Source: an uncultured Microbulbifer sp. (lineage in GTDB: Bacteria; Pseudomonadota; Gammaproteobacteria; Pseudomonadales; Cellvibrionaceae). Taken from it: a stretch of DNA of 64,000 nucleotides. The notes under the pieces are model-generated. The model did not search any database. It had not been told where the DNA came from and was given only the letters and a program-made list of their open reading frames with translations. Each line of letters starts with the position of its first letter. The stretch's first letter is position 1. Positions 53,770 through 62,208 of this stretch are shown one piece after another. Location: contig NZ_CANNGQ010000004.1 in the NCBI RefSeq assembly GCF_947504145.1, forward strand, positions 124,001 to 188,000, given 5' to 3'. A program made the position numbers and the translations under genes.

Positions 53770-56289
53770 TTAAGATTCGGATTTCAGCAGCTTGTACATC
53801 TCAACGCCGGAAGTAATAAACGGCGCGGTGCCTTTGGGGTCGTCGTCGTAGATTGGCTCGCTCATGTAGTACTCGTAGCTGCCATCGCGGCCGTAGCCCA
53901 GGCCAGCCACCTGACACATATCGGTGATGCTGATGGTGCCGTCCGCGTGCACCTGTACAAATTCGTCCAGCAGGCCCTGGTAGGCTTTTTTCGCCGTGGC
54001 CAGATACTGGTCTTTTGGCAGGTAGCCCTGGTTCAGAGCCTTAGCGAAGAAGTAAGTGAACATGGTGCTGGCCGTGGACTCCCGGTAATTGCCGCGCGCA
54101 CCCGGCTTGTCCATAATCTGCCACCAGGTACCGGTTTGCGCATCCTGGAATGTTTCAATCACCGGTGCGATTTCGGCAATCATGTCCAACAGGTACCGCC
54201 GCTCTTCGGTATTTTCTTCCGGAATAAAGTCCAATACATCTACCAGAGCCATTGCCAGCCATCCCATCCCGCGGCCCCAGTGATAGGCGGAAAGACCGGT
54301 TTCCTTATCGGCCCACACCTGCTCGCGCTTTTCGTCCCAGGCGTGATAGAAAAGGCCGGTTTCGGGGTCTTTGAGAATCTGGTTGACGACTTTGAACTCC
54401 GCCAGCACTTCTTCCACGTCCGGCTCTTCGTGCATCAACTGTTCATAGTGGGCGAGGAAGGGAATACCCATGTATACGCCGTCCAGCCACACCTGATAGG
54501 GGTAGCGCTTCTTGTGCCAGAAGGCGCCCTGGGAAGTGCGTGGGTGGTGTTCTAGCTGTTCGAACAGGGTGTCGACGGCTTTTTTGTACGCGGGATCTGC
54601 GTTGCGCTCGTACATCCGTAGAAGCATGGTGCCGGCGCGGATGCTGTCGATATTGTATTTCTCCTGCACGTAACCGTTGATGCTGCCGTCTTCATTCACG
54701 AAGGAGCCCATCACGGTTTGCACGGCGTCGGCGTAACGGGCTTCCGGCGCAACCTGATTCAGTTCGTCGTAGGCCTGCAGCACCATACCGGTGGTGTATT
54801 CAAAATAGGATGGACGTTTGCGGATATGGTCGTAACCACCGAAGCGGTAATCGAGTGTTTTGCGTTCCAGCTCAGAATCCGCCAGGCGCTTACTCCAGTC
54901 CAGGGCCACATCGGCTGTCAGCGGCTGCTCGGTTGCCGCTTCACTCGCGGCGGTGGTGAGGCGCTGCCGCAGAGGTTTGGTGAGCTTTTCCGCTTCCTGC
55001 TTGAGGTAGGCTTCAAATTCAGCCCTGGTGGTAATCGGGCCGTGCTCAGTCTCCACTTCGTTGGCCCAGGCCGCGACAAAGTAGTACTGAACTTCGTTGC
55101 CGGCAGGCTTGAGCACCGCAACCTGGTTGTGTTCATCTTTGGTGACTTCATCGATGGCCTTGCGCTTGGCGATCACCGCCATGCCCAGATTGGCGCCATC
55201 CAGGCTTTGCGCACCGTAAGTGCCGATATAGGTGTAAGCGTGGCCGGTAATGTCCATGTTACCAACAATCAAGTCAGTGCCTTCGTGATTCACGATGCCA
55301 GCAACCAGGTTGTCCAGCTCTTCGCTGGTTTTCGCATTCACTTCCACCAGACGGGATCCGGCGTGTATGGACAGCACAGCAGTCAGGTCGGTCTGCAGAG
55401 TTTCGGTGGGTTTCCAGTCTTTGTACTGAATTTTGAATGCAGAATAGATGTCCCCGTTCTCGGCAATATCCACTTGCCAATCTTGTACATCGCTCACGCG
55501 GATGGTTTTTTCGCCGTCCCAGTAACCGTAGCCACCAACACCGACAGCGCTGCCTACTTTGAGGATATCCATGCCCCAATCGGCGGGTTCGTGGTAGGAA
55601 TCAAATCCATCCTGGCCCACACCCTGTAATACCGGCTCGCGAGTTTTCTTACCAAAAATATCAAAGCCGTTGCGCCAGTCCAGATATACACGGTAGCCCA
55701 CCAGATCGGATTCGATGCCTGGGCCTTCATAGCGAATGAAGTAGGAGTGGTCGGTGTGCTCTTGGGGCACATCGAGAGAGCTTACACGCTGGAAGCTACC
55801 GCCCCTGTATTCGCGCTCAACCCATTCGCCACCCACTTTGTGGGATATTTCTGCCTGGGTCCGTTTGGCAACAGGCGAGACAGCAGCATCGGCTTTGGCG
55901 ATGCGCAGCTTGAGGGTCTCATCGACAGCCACATCCACAGTGAAGAGGATGCCATCTTTTCTGCCATCGGCGTCTTTGTCGATGGCCTGCACGGGAATCT
56001 GGTCAGCCTGGTTCCACACAGCAACAGGTGCGGCAAAACCGGCCTCTAATCCGAGCTCGTAAAAACTGAGGTAAACCGCTTCGTCCAGGCGCGGGAAGTC
56101 AGAGGGATTGGCGAGTTCAAGGCTTGCAATCGCGCCGGGTTTTTCTGCGTTGGCTTCCGGCGTGGCGGCTTCTTCCGGCGACTGCATCGCCTTATCGCCA
56201 CAAGCGGTTAGAGTGGCCGCGATGAACGCAAAGGCGAGGGCATTCAGGCCCAGTTTGCTTTTGGGCGGATTAAACGGTTTCACAGACAT
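53770..56289 (-). CDS. DUF4861-GH105 fusion lipoprotein
   Basis: This is an 839-residue lipoprotein (lipobox LTAC, Cys30). DUF4861 occupies about residues 50-420 (YEGPGIESDLVGYRVYLDWR, DIFGKKTREPVLQGVGQDG, DWGMDILKVGSAVGVGGYGYW). A short linker leads to a GH105 unsaturated-uronyl hydrolase (about 455-835), with YPYQVWLDGVYMGIPF and HWGRGMGWLAMAL carrying the catalytic region. It probably acts at the periplasmic face of a membrane on lyase products. The fusion links DUF4861 directly with GH105, matching the divergent pair at 33253/34529. The start is uncertain: ATGs at 56289 and 56325 and a GTG at 56394 are in frame; 56289 gives the most normal lipoprotein signal. Confidence 0.85.
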   Translation of the reverse strand: MSVKPFNPPKSKLGLNALAFAFIAATLTACGDKAMQSPEEAATPEANAEKPGAIASLELANPSDFPRLDEAVYLSFYELGLEAGFAAPVAVWNQADQIPVQAIDKDADGRKDGILFTVDVAVDETLKLRIAKADAAVSPVAKRTQAEISHKVGGEWVEREYRGGSFQRVSSLDVPQEHTDHSYFIRYEGPGIESDLVGYRVYLDWRNGFDIFGKKTREPVLQGVGQDGFDSYHEPADWGMDILKVGSAVGVGGYGYWDGEKTIRVSDVQDWQVDIAENGDIYSAFKIQYKDWKPTETLQTDLTAVLSIHAGSRLVEVNAKTSEELDNLVAGIVNHEGTDLIVGNMDITGHAYTYIGTYGAQSLDGANLGMAVIAKRKAIDEVTKDEHNQVAVLKPAGNEVQYYFVAAWANEVETEHGPITTRAEFEAYLKQEAEKLTKPLRQRLTTAASEAATEQPLTADVALDWSKRLADSELERKTLDYRFGGYDHIRKRPSYFEYTTGMVLQAYDELNQVAPEARYADAVQTVMGSFVNEDGSINGYVQEKYNIDSIRAGTMLLRMYERNADPAYKKAVDTLFEQLEHHPRTSQGAFWHKKRYPYQVWLDGVYMGIPFLAHYEQLMHEEPDVEEVLAEFKVVNQILKDPETGLFYHAWDEKREQVWADKETGLSAYHWGRGMGWLAMALVDVLDFIPEENTEERRYLLDMIAEIAPVIETFQDAQTGTWWQIMDKPGARGNYRESTASTMFTYFFAKALNQGYLPKDQYLATAKKAYQGLLDEFVQVHADGTISITDMCQVAGLGYGRDGSYEYYMSEPIYDDDPKGTAPFITSGVEMYKLLKSES

Positions 56290-56380
56290 CTCCACAAATT
56301 CGGGTTTTATTCTGTTATTTGCCATTAAAAAAGAACGGCGGTAAATCGAAAAACGGCCAGGTGCGACTTCGAATCCTGAC

Positions 56381-56398
56381 GCTGGTGTTTCCACCAGC
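56381..56398. other. Hairpin between TBDR 3 and the DUF4861-GH105 gene
   Basis: GCTGGTG and CACCAGC pair around TTTC. There is no T-tract, so it is not a clear terminator. It could be an mRNA processing or stability element within a transcript running from the TBDR gene into the kdu genes. The arms also resemble the GntR half-site TGGT but with wrong spacing. Confidence 0.4.
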
Positions 56399-56473
56399 AG
56401 AATCCCTGCACCCGGCCGCTCTGTTCAGTACTAAATCGAGCTCTTAATCTCTACTTCTTATCAAAATATTGGA

Positions 56474-59116
56474 TTAGAACTTGTACTGAGCACCTACGTA
56501 ATACTGACGACCGTAAGTGTGGTCGACCACGATACGGCCCGCGCTGTCGATCATCTGACGGTTTGGTTCGTTGGTGAGGTTGATCGCTTCCAGGCTCAGC
56601 TTCCAGTTATCGTTCAGGCTGTAGCCGGCTACGAAGTCCACGTTGGAGGTACCTTCGGTGTATTCGAAGTCGTTGCCATCGCGACCGTTGCCCATTTCGC
56701 GCGTGTTGTAGTCACTACGCGCCGCGTAAGAGATACGTGCATTCCAGTCTTCGTTTTCGTAGTAAACAGTTGCGTTGTACGAATTCTTGGACTGGTTGTT
56801 CAGTGGGCCATAGTTTGGTTCTTCCGCGGTGCCATAGTTCATTTCAGAATCTACATAGGTGTAGTTCAGGATGAGGCCATAGTTGTCGAAGAATGCCTGC
56901 TGGTACTGCAGCTCAACACCAGAAATCTCACCGCCTTCACCATTGAAGTAACGGTTGATACTCCAGTCATCGCTCGCATCGTACTCGCCTTCGTCACGCA
57001 GCACGGATTCGTCGAATCCGGTATCAGCCCAGGACTGATTTTCGAAGGTGTCCTTCTTGATAAAAGACTCAACGTCTTTGTAGAAGTACGCAGCCGCGAA
57101 TACGGCATCGTCGGAGAAGTACCACTCATAGGAAATGTCGTAGGCGCGAGCACGGAACGGATCCAGTTTCGGGTTGCCGTAGCTGACCTCGCCCAGAAAC
57201 TGAGAAATGCTACCGCCGGGAGTCAGCTGGCCCAGTGCAGGACGAGACATCACATCGGCCACGGAGAAGCGCACAACCATGTCTTCGTGTACATCCACAG
57301 CCAAGTTCAACGATGGCAGGGTGTCGGTATATTCGTTCGTCGCTACCACCTGGATAAGGTCACCGTTCAGGTCGGTGAAACCGGTCGATTCAACTTCGGT
57401 GGTAACGTGACGAACCCCGAAATTGCCTCGCACTGGCAAGCCTGCGACCTCAGTACCCCAACCGAGCTGGGCGTAATAGCCGGTATCGTCTTCCTTAACG
57501 TTGCGAACATCTGAAGCGCGAGGGGCCATACTTGCGGCAACTTCGGCAGAATACGTCTTCAACGTGGAGTGCACATCGGGAGAGAACCAGGTAATACCGT
57601 TCATGCTGGTAGAACCGCCCTGCAGTGCAGTAGCGGGAATGCCACTAAACTTCGGCCCCGCGCGGTTTTCTTCCACATCGAACTCAAAGCTTTTCTTGGA
57701 CGCGCCGGCCTTCAGACTCAAGGTATCGGTCAAGTCGAACTCGAGATTGAACGCGGCGGTATCGAAGGTGTTATCGACCGTGTTCGGACGATGGCGCAGC
57801 TCTACAAAGTCAAAATTTTCCGGATTAGAAGTATCGAAGTCAGCGAAATCGATGCTACCGCCAGAGGTAGTAGCATTGTAGGAAAACTCATTCTGCACAT
57901 TGATGGCATCAACGATCGCAGTAGTTTGCATCGGGTTGCTGAAGTTGGACTCTGACGCCCCCCAAACCATATCGCCACGCAGGCGATCAGTGAATTCGTG
58001 TGAAGCGCGTATAGAGAGCTGGTCGAACTTGGTTTCCAGCTCGTCGAAGCGGTGCTCTACGCGCAGGTCGTAGTTGTCTACGGTCATTGAGGTGATGGTG
58101 CCATTACCATCCATGGTGTAGTCGGTTACGTCGTATTCCGGAAAGTTGCCGCCGTCTTTCAGGCTGACGGAAACGAACTCTTCTTCACGCGTCGCATCGT
58201 AAGTGGACGTGAGGTAGTCCACCAGGATTTCGGTGCTGTCGGTTGGGCGGAATTGCAGCGTACCGGTAAAGCCCTGGCGCTCCTGTTCGTGAGTAAACTT
58301 GCCGTAGCGGGGAATACGCGGGAAGAAACCTTCGTTCAGATCCGCCAGCTCGGCATCGTCGGCACACGCGGAGCAGTTGGCGATCTCTTCTTTAGCAGTC
58401 CAGCGTACGGTGGAAAAACCCTGCTCAAGCACATTGCGCTTGGACTGAGAATAGGTTGCAAGCCAACCAATGGTGCCCGCTTCATTCTGACCGGCAACCA
58501 GGAAGGAGGTGCGGGGGTCAGCCTCTTTAGACTCACTGTTGTAGCCCGCCTGCACGTTCGCCGCAAAAGTGAAGCTCTCATCCATATCCAGCGGTCTGCC
58601 GGTATTCAGGTCAACAGTGGCACCCAGAGAACCTTCGTCCAGATCCGCAGATGAGGTCTTGTGAACAGTGAGGTTCGAAAACAATTCAGAAGCAAAGGTA
58701 TTGAAGTCGAACGTACGTGCGCGGTTGGTACTACCAGAGGAATCTGCACCACCAGTAGTGGACACCGCCTCCAGGCCATTGATGCGAACGCGGGTGAACT
58801 GTGCACCGAGGCCGCGTACTGAAATGTTACGACCTTCACCGGCATCACGGGTAATCGCAACACCCGGGATACGTTGCAGGGATTCTGCCAGGTTGAGGTC
58901 GGGGAAGTCGGCAATGTCTTCCGCCAGGATCGCGTCCTTGGAACCTACCGCGTCGCGCTTCTGGTCCAGAGCCTTGGACAGGCTGTCGCGGTAACTACCG
59001 GTTACCGTGATCTCTTCCAGAGTGGCATCGCCGGAGGTATTCGCTTCTTGTGCAAAGGCCGGCACCGCAACAATGGCCATCGCAAGGGTGAGTGGTTTCA
59101 GCTCGAAGGTCTTCAT
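56474..59116 (-). CDS. TonB-dependent receptor 3
   Basis: This 880-residue outer-membrane receptor has a signal peptide (MKTFELKPLTLAMAIVAVPAFA) and a TonB-box-like LEEITVTGSY. The plug has LNLAESLQRIPGVAITRD, ISVRGLGAQFTRVRINGLEA and LGATVDLNTG. The barrel ends in the aromatic QYYVGAQYKF. This plug type (GLGAQFTRVRING) is common among oligosaccharide TBDRs of marine Gammaproteobacteria. The start at 59116 is chosen because GGAGA lies about nine bases upstream. Its promoter carries two GntR-type palindromes. It leads a run into the DUF4861-GH105, kduI and kduD genes. Confidence 0.92.
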   Translation of the reverse strand: MKTFELKPLTLAMAIVAVPAFAQEANTSGDATLEEITVTGSYRDSLSKALDQKRDAVGSKDAILAEDIADFPDLNLAESLQRIPGVAITRDAGEGRNISVRGLGAQFTRVRINGLEAVSTTGGADSSGSTNRARTFDFNTFASELFSNLTVHKTSSADLDEGSLGATVDLNTGRPLDMDESFTFAANVQAGYNSESKEADPRTSFLVAGQNEAGTIGWLATYSQSKRNVLEQGFSTVRWTAKEEIANCSACADDAELADLNEGFFPRIPRYGKFTHEQERQGFTGTLQFRPTDSTEILVDYLTSTYDATREEEFVSVSLKDGGNFPEYDVTDYTMDGNGTITSMTVDNYDLRVEHRFDELETKFDQLSIRASHEFTDRLRGDMVWGASESNFSNPMQTTAIVDAINVQNEFSYNATTSGGSIDFADFDTSNPENFDFVELRHRPNTVDNTFDTAAFNLEFDLTDTLSLKAGASKKSFEFDVEENRAGPKFSGIPATALQGGSTSMNGITWFSPDVHSTLKTYSAEVAASMAPRASDVRNVKEDDTGYYAQLGWGTEVAGLPVRGNFGVRHVTTEVESTGFTDLNGDLIQVVATNEYTDTLPSLNLAVDVHEDMVVRFSVADVMSRPALGQLTPGGSISQFLGEVSYGNPKLDPFRARAYDISYEWYFSDDAVFAAAYFYKDVESFIKKDTFENQSWADTGFDESVLRDEGEYDASDDWSINRYFNGEGGEISGVELQYQQAFFDNYGLILNYTYVDSEMNYGTAEEPNYGPLNNQSKNSYNATVYYENEDWNARISYAARSDYNTREMGNGRDGNDFEYTEGTSNVDFVAGYSLNDNWKLSLEAINLTNEPNRQMIDSAGRIVVDHTYGRQYYVGAQYKF

Positions 59117-59146
59117 GACTCTCATCTCCGCTTATCGTCGTTATTT

Positions 59147-59157
59147 TGGTAAAACCT
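59147..59157. promoter_or_regulatory. GntR-type operator, TBDR 3 proximal
   Basis: TGGTAAAACCT is a 10/11 match to TGGTNNNACCA, 30 bases upstream of the TBDR start, close enough to block RNA polymerase or the transcription start. Confidence 0.55.
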
Positions 59158-59161
59158 TTTT

Positions 59162-59172
59162 TGGTAATACCG
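59162..59172. promoter_or_regulatory. GntR-type operator, TBDR 3 distal
   Basis: TGGTAATACCG is a 10/11 match, centred 15 bases from the proximal site. A further inverted pair TTGG/CCAA at 59225-59236 lies upstream. Confidence 0.6.
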
Positions 59173-59356
59173 CTTATTATTAAAGCGTGTTGATAGTCTC
59201 ACATGGATTACCAACTATCAACTTTTGGCAGACCAATTTTTTACTTATTTCCGTGCGATTTTCGGTCAAAAAGTAGAATAGCGCGCCACCATGCCCAAAT
59301 CTAGTGGGATTCGGGCGGCGCTGGCGGCGGCTTTACTCGCTAAGCCGGCCAACTGA

Positions 59357-60796
59357 TCAGCCTGGTTTGAACAGCTCACCGTTGATGGATACGTTATTAA
59401 CGGTCAGGCCAGTAACCTCTTCGATCACACCAAGTGAGTCAGCGTGGTCAATACGGCTGTTGGTAATTTGCAGGTCGCGGATTGGGGCGCGCTCAAAGCC
59501 CCGGATCTGGAAGGCGCGCTTGGCGTCTTTGCACACCAGGTTTTCCACCTGAATGTTGTATACGCTGGGGTCAAAGTCACCCTTATCCCCCTCTTCGTAG
59601 TAGAAGTTGATGACGATGACGTCTTTCACTTCGCCGATGGTGAGATTGCGTACGTAGATGTCGTGTATCTTTCCGCCGCGCACGGAATTGGTCTTGATAC
59701 GCAATCCGCGCTCCAGATGAGGACTGCTCATCACACAGTCTTCCATAAACACGTTGCGCACCCCACCGGAGATCTCGCTGCCAAGCACCAGGCCACCGTG
59801 ACCGTCGCGCATCTGGCAGTTCCGCACCACCACGTTTTCCGTGGGGACATTCACCCGACGGCCATCGGCGTTGCGGCCGGACTTGATCGCGATACAGTCG
59901 TCGCCGTTGTCGAACAGACAGTCTTCAATCAATACGTTGCGGCAGGATTCCGGGTCGCAACCGTCGGAATTGGGGCCGTGGCTTCTGGTGGTAATACCGC
60001 GCACGGTCAGACTGTTACACAGCACCGGGTGCACCACCCAGAATGGGGAGTTCTCCAGGGTTACGCCTTCGATCAGTACCCTGTTGCACTCGTAGAACTG
60101 CACCAGCGGCGGACGCAGGAAGGAGCCTTCAGCGTATTCCCGCTCACTCACCGGCACGCCTGCTTCCACTTCCTTCATCAGCTCCGTCCGCGGCCCGTGC
60201 TGGGTATCTCCCGCGTTGGTGCTGTTGTCGCACTTGGTATTCTGGCCTTTCCACGGCCACCAGGTATCGCAGTCGGCACCGCCATCAATCAGGCCTTTTC
60301 CGGTCAGGGCAATGTTTTCGCATTGATACGCATAGATCAGTGGTGAGTAGCCCATCATCTCCATGCCTTCCCAGCGCGTTTTGACTGCCGGCAAGTAGCG
60401 CTCAGGTTCGGGGATAAAGTGAACCTCCGCACCCTCTTGCAGGTGCAATTCGGTATTGGATACCAGATGAATAGGGCCAGTGCGGTATTTACCTGCAGGC
60501 ACCACGATGCGGCCACCACCCGCTTTGCGGCTGGCCTCTACGGCCGCGGCGAAAGCGGCACTGGCATCCTCACCTTCGCCCCGGGCACCCAGCTCGCGCA
60601 GGTTGAAGTCCCGCGCGGGGATTGCCGGGAGCTTGATATCCGAGAGTATCTGGGGAACCCGTGCCCAGGGGCCTTTGTACTGCGCCCGGGGCGGGCGACT
60701 CATGGCCGCCGCCTGTGGCAAAAGCCCCGGAACGACGGGCAGTGCGGCGGTGGCCGCCAGTGATTGCAGAAAGACTCGACGATTGAGTCCGGTCAT
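59357..60796 (-). CDS. GH28 polygalacturonase-type glycosidase with Tat signal
   Basis: It is predicted to hydrolyse galacturonosyl linkages, probably as an exo- or oligogalacturonate enzyme in the periplasm. The 479-residue protein has a twin-arginine signal (NRRVFLQSLA) with cleavage near residue 31. A GH28 beta-helix follows, with the catalytic segments SHGPNSDGCDPESC (first Asp), FDNGDDCIAIKSG (Asp pair) and GHGGLVLGSEISGG (His), then GLRIKTN (the Arg-Ile-Lys motif). All four active-site motifs are intact. GGAGGT precedes the ATG at 60796; the frame upstream to 60904 lacks a signal and is rejected. The Tat route implies folding before export. Confidence 0.93.
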   Translation of the reverse strand: MTGLNRRVFLQSLAATAALPVVPGLLPQAAAMSRPPRAQYKGPWARVPQILSDIKLPAIPARDFNLRELGARGEGEDASAAFAAAVEASRKAGGGRIVVPAGKYRTGPIHLVSNTELHLQEGAEVHFIPEPERYLPAVKTRWEGMEMMGYSPLIYAYQCENIALTGKGLIDGGADCDTWWPWKGQNTKCDNSTNAGDTQHGPRTELMKEVEAGVPVSEREYAEGSFLRPPLVQFYECNRVLIEGVTLENSPFWVVHPVLCNSLTVRGITTRSHGPNSDGCDPESCRNVLIEDCLFDNGDDCIAIKSGRNADGRRVNVPTENVVVRNCQMRDGHGGLVLGSEISGGVRNVFMEDCVMSSPHLERGLRIKTNSVRGGKIHDIYVRNLTIGEVKDVIVINFYYEEGDKGDFDPSVYNIQVENLVCKDAKRAFQIRGFERAPIRDLQITNSRIDHADSLGVIEEVTGLTVNNVSINGELFKPG

Positions 60797-60866
60797 AAAT
60801 ACCTCCCGGGCTTTATTGTTGTACCAGCGCAATGACGGCTGATCATCGCTGCCTGCCCCGCCGAAA

Positions 60867-60877
60867 TGGCAAGACCA
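60867..60877. promoter_or_regulatory. GntR-type operator upstream of GH28
   Basis: TGGCAAGACCA is a 10/11 match, about 70 bases upstream of the GH28 start. A second half-like site CTGTCATACCA (60898-60908) has its centre 31 bases away, three helical turns. Confidence 0.55.
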
Positions 60878-61003
60878 GTATAAAAATTGCATTAATACTG
60901 TCATACCAATTTAGGTGAGGCAACAACCAGACGGTCACGCCGCCTACCGGGAGAGGGTGACTTTGGGAGCAAATAAAGCTGCGGGAGGCAGGGGAACAGG
61001 CAG

Positions 61004-61031
61004 AAAAAAAGCCGGCGCGAGGCCGGCTTTT
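61004..61031. terminator. Intrinsic terminator after the second GntR gene
   Basis: AGCCGGC and GCCGGCT pair around GCGAG. On the minus strand the stem runs into seven T residues, 34 bases after the GntR stop codon. The plus strand has a weaker T-tract. Confidence 0.85.
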
Positions 61032-61064
61032 CAGGATATAGCGAAGCGTGCAGAGGTGGGGCGA

Positions 61065-61802
61065 TCAGGGCAGCGCAAACCGCTGACGGGCGGCACTCAT
61101 TTCACGGCGTGCCTGCTCCAGCGCTTCGGCTTCGGTGGCATCCAGCAGCTGCTGTACCACGCGCTGCAAGTGATCACGCATAGCATTGCGGGCTGCTTCC
61201 GGATCGCGTTTTTTGATCGCCTCAAGGATGCGACTGTGCTCCTCAATGCGGGGCTTGGAGCCGGCCTGACGTACCTTTTCCAGGATCCGGGCGGAAACAG
61301 AAGAGTTATTACGCAGCTTCCACAGGTGCTCACACACCGATACCACGGCGTCATTGTGCGTACACTGGGCAATGTGCAGGTGGAACTTTTCGTCCGCGAC
61401 TTCGGCGTTGGACTCGGAGGCGTTTTCCGCCACCATCTCTTCGAGAATGCTTTCCAGCTGCGCCACTTCTTCGTCGGACATTTCCCGCGCGGCAAGGCCT
61501 GCGGCCTCGCCCTCAAACATCATCCGCGCCTGCAGAATCTCGAATGCCCCGATATCGCTCTCACCGGCAGAGAAGGCGCTGGCTTCGGTATCGGTCACAT
61601 ACACACCTGAGCCGCCTTTTACCTCAACGCAGCCCGCCAGCTCCAGCGCGATAATCGCTTCGCGCACGGTGGGGCGGCTGACTTCAAAGCGTTCGGCCAG
61701 CTTGCGCTCAGCAGGAAGACGCGTGCCGGCCGGATAGTCACCGGCGGCAATAGCGGCGGCCAACTTCTCAGCCACCTGTTGGTAAAGTCTGGCACCCTGC
61801 AT
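61065..61802 (-). CDS. GntR/FadR-family regulator (FCD domain), uronate regulator 2
   Basis: This 245-residue transcription factor has a winged helix at about residues 5-72 (LPAERKLAERFEVSRPTVREA, wing GGSGVYVTD) and an FCD ligand domain to about 220 (FHLHIAQCTHND, EEHSRILEAIKKRDPEAARNAMRDHL). The recognition helix is nearly the same as in the regulator at 23420, so both may bind TGGTAANACCA sites. It is divergent from uxaA, whose shared promoter region contains three such sites, one of them near this gene's start, suggesting autoregulation. Likely an ExuR/UxuR-type sensor of a uronate intermediate. Confidence 0.88.
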   Translation of the reverse strand: MQGARLYQQVAEKLAAAIAAGDYPAGTRLPAERKLAERFEVSRPTVREAIIALELAGCVEVKGGSGVYVTDTEASAFSAGESDIGAFEILQARMMFEGEAAGLAAREMSDEEVAQLESILEEMVAENASESNAEVADEKFHLHIAQCTHNDAVVSVCEHLWKLRNNSSVSARILEKVRQAGSKPRIEEHSRILEAIKKRDPEAARNAMRDHLQRVVQQLLDATEAEALEQARREMSAARQRFALP

Positions 61803-61917
61803 TTAACTACTCCCCTGCAAATTCTGTTGCATCTGTTTTTCTTCGAATCGCGATTCGGGCGCACAATCCAGTGCTGCGACGCAATATCAATCAAGCAATG
61901 TCAATCAGCCAGCACTA

Positions 61918-61928
61918 TGGTAATCCCG
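61918..61928. promoter_or_regulatory. GntR-type operator, regulator-2 proximal
   Basis: TGGTAATCCCG matches the left arm fully and the right arm partly, 116 bases upstream of the GntR gene. The remaining 406-base divergent gap has AT-rich stretches near 62020-62045 and no recognised coding frame. Confidence 0.4.
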
Positions 61929-62093
61929 ATTGAGCCGACAACGAACTAACCTGCCTGACCTATCCCAGTTCCGCTGACCGTACGGTTTCTGCCCTAATGG
62001 CCAGTCACAATCGCTACTTATATATAGCTGCGGAAATATTGCACGGATTCTAGCAGATGGGGTTTAGCCACCACAATACGAGAATCACCAACA

Positions 62094-62104
62094 CAGTCTT
62101 ACCA
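62094..62104. promoter_or_regulatory. GntR-type operator, uxaA distal
   Basis: CAGTCTTACCA reads TGGTAAGACTG on the minus strand, a 9/11 match to TGGTAAGACCA found upstream of uxuA. Confidence 0.5.
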
Positions 62105-62126
62105 AATTGTACTAACCTACCGATTG

Positions 62127-62137
62127 CGGCCTTACCA
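62127..62137. promoter_or_regulatory. GntR-type operator, uxaA proximal
   Basis: CGGCCTTACCA reads TGGTAAGGCCG on the minus strand, a 10/11 match to the 11-mer present at 34354 and 39382. Its centre is 33 bases from the distal site and about 77 bases upstream of uxaA. Confidence 0.6.
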
Positions 62138-62208
62138 ATATAGTGTTAGATTGCAACCAATCATAACGACAACTGACCGCAAGTCCTTATTAGCGGAGTC
62201 AGGACAAG

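Noticed and set aside
56381-56398. Hairpin as another GntR-type operator
   Set aside because: TGGT and ACCA arms are separated by six bases rather than three, and the stem is better explained as RNA structure.
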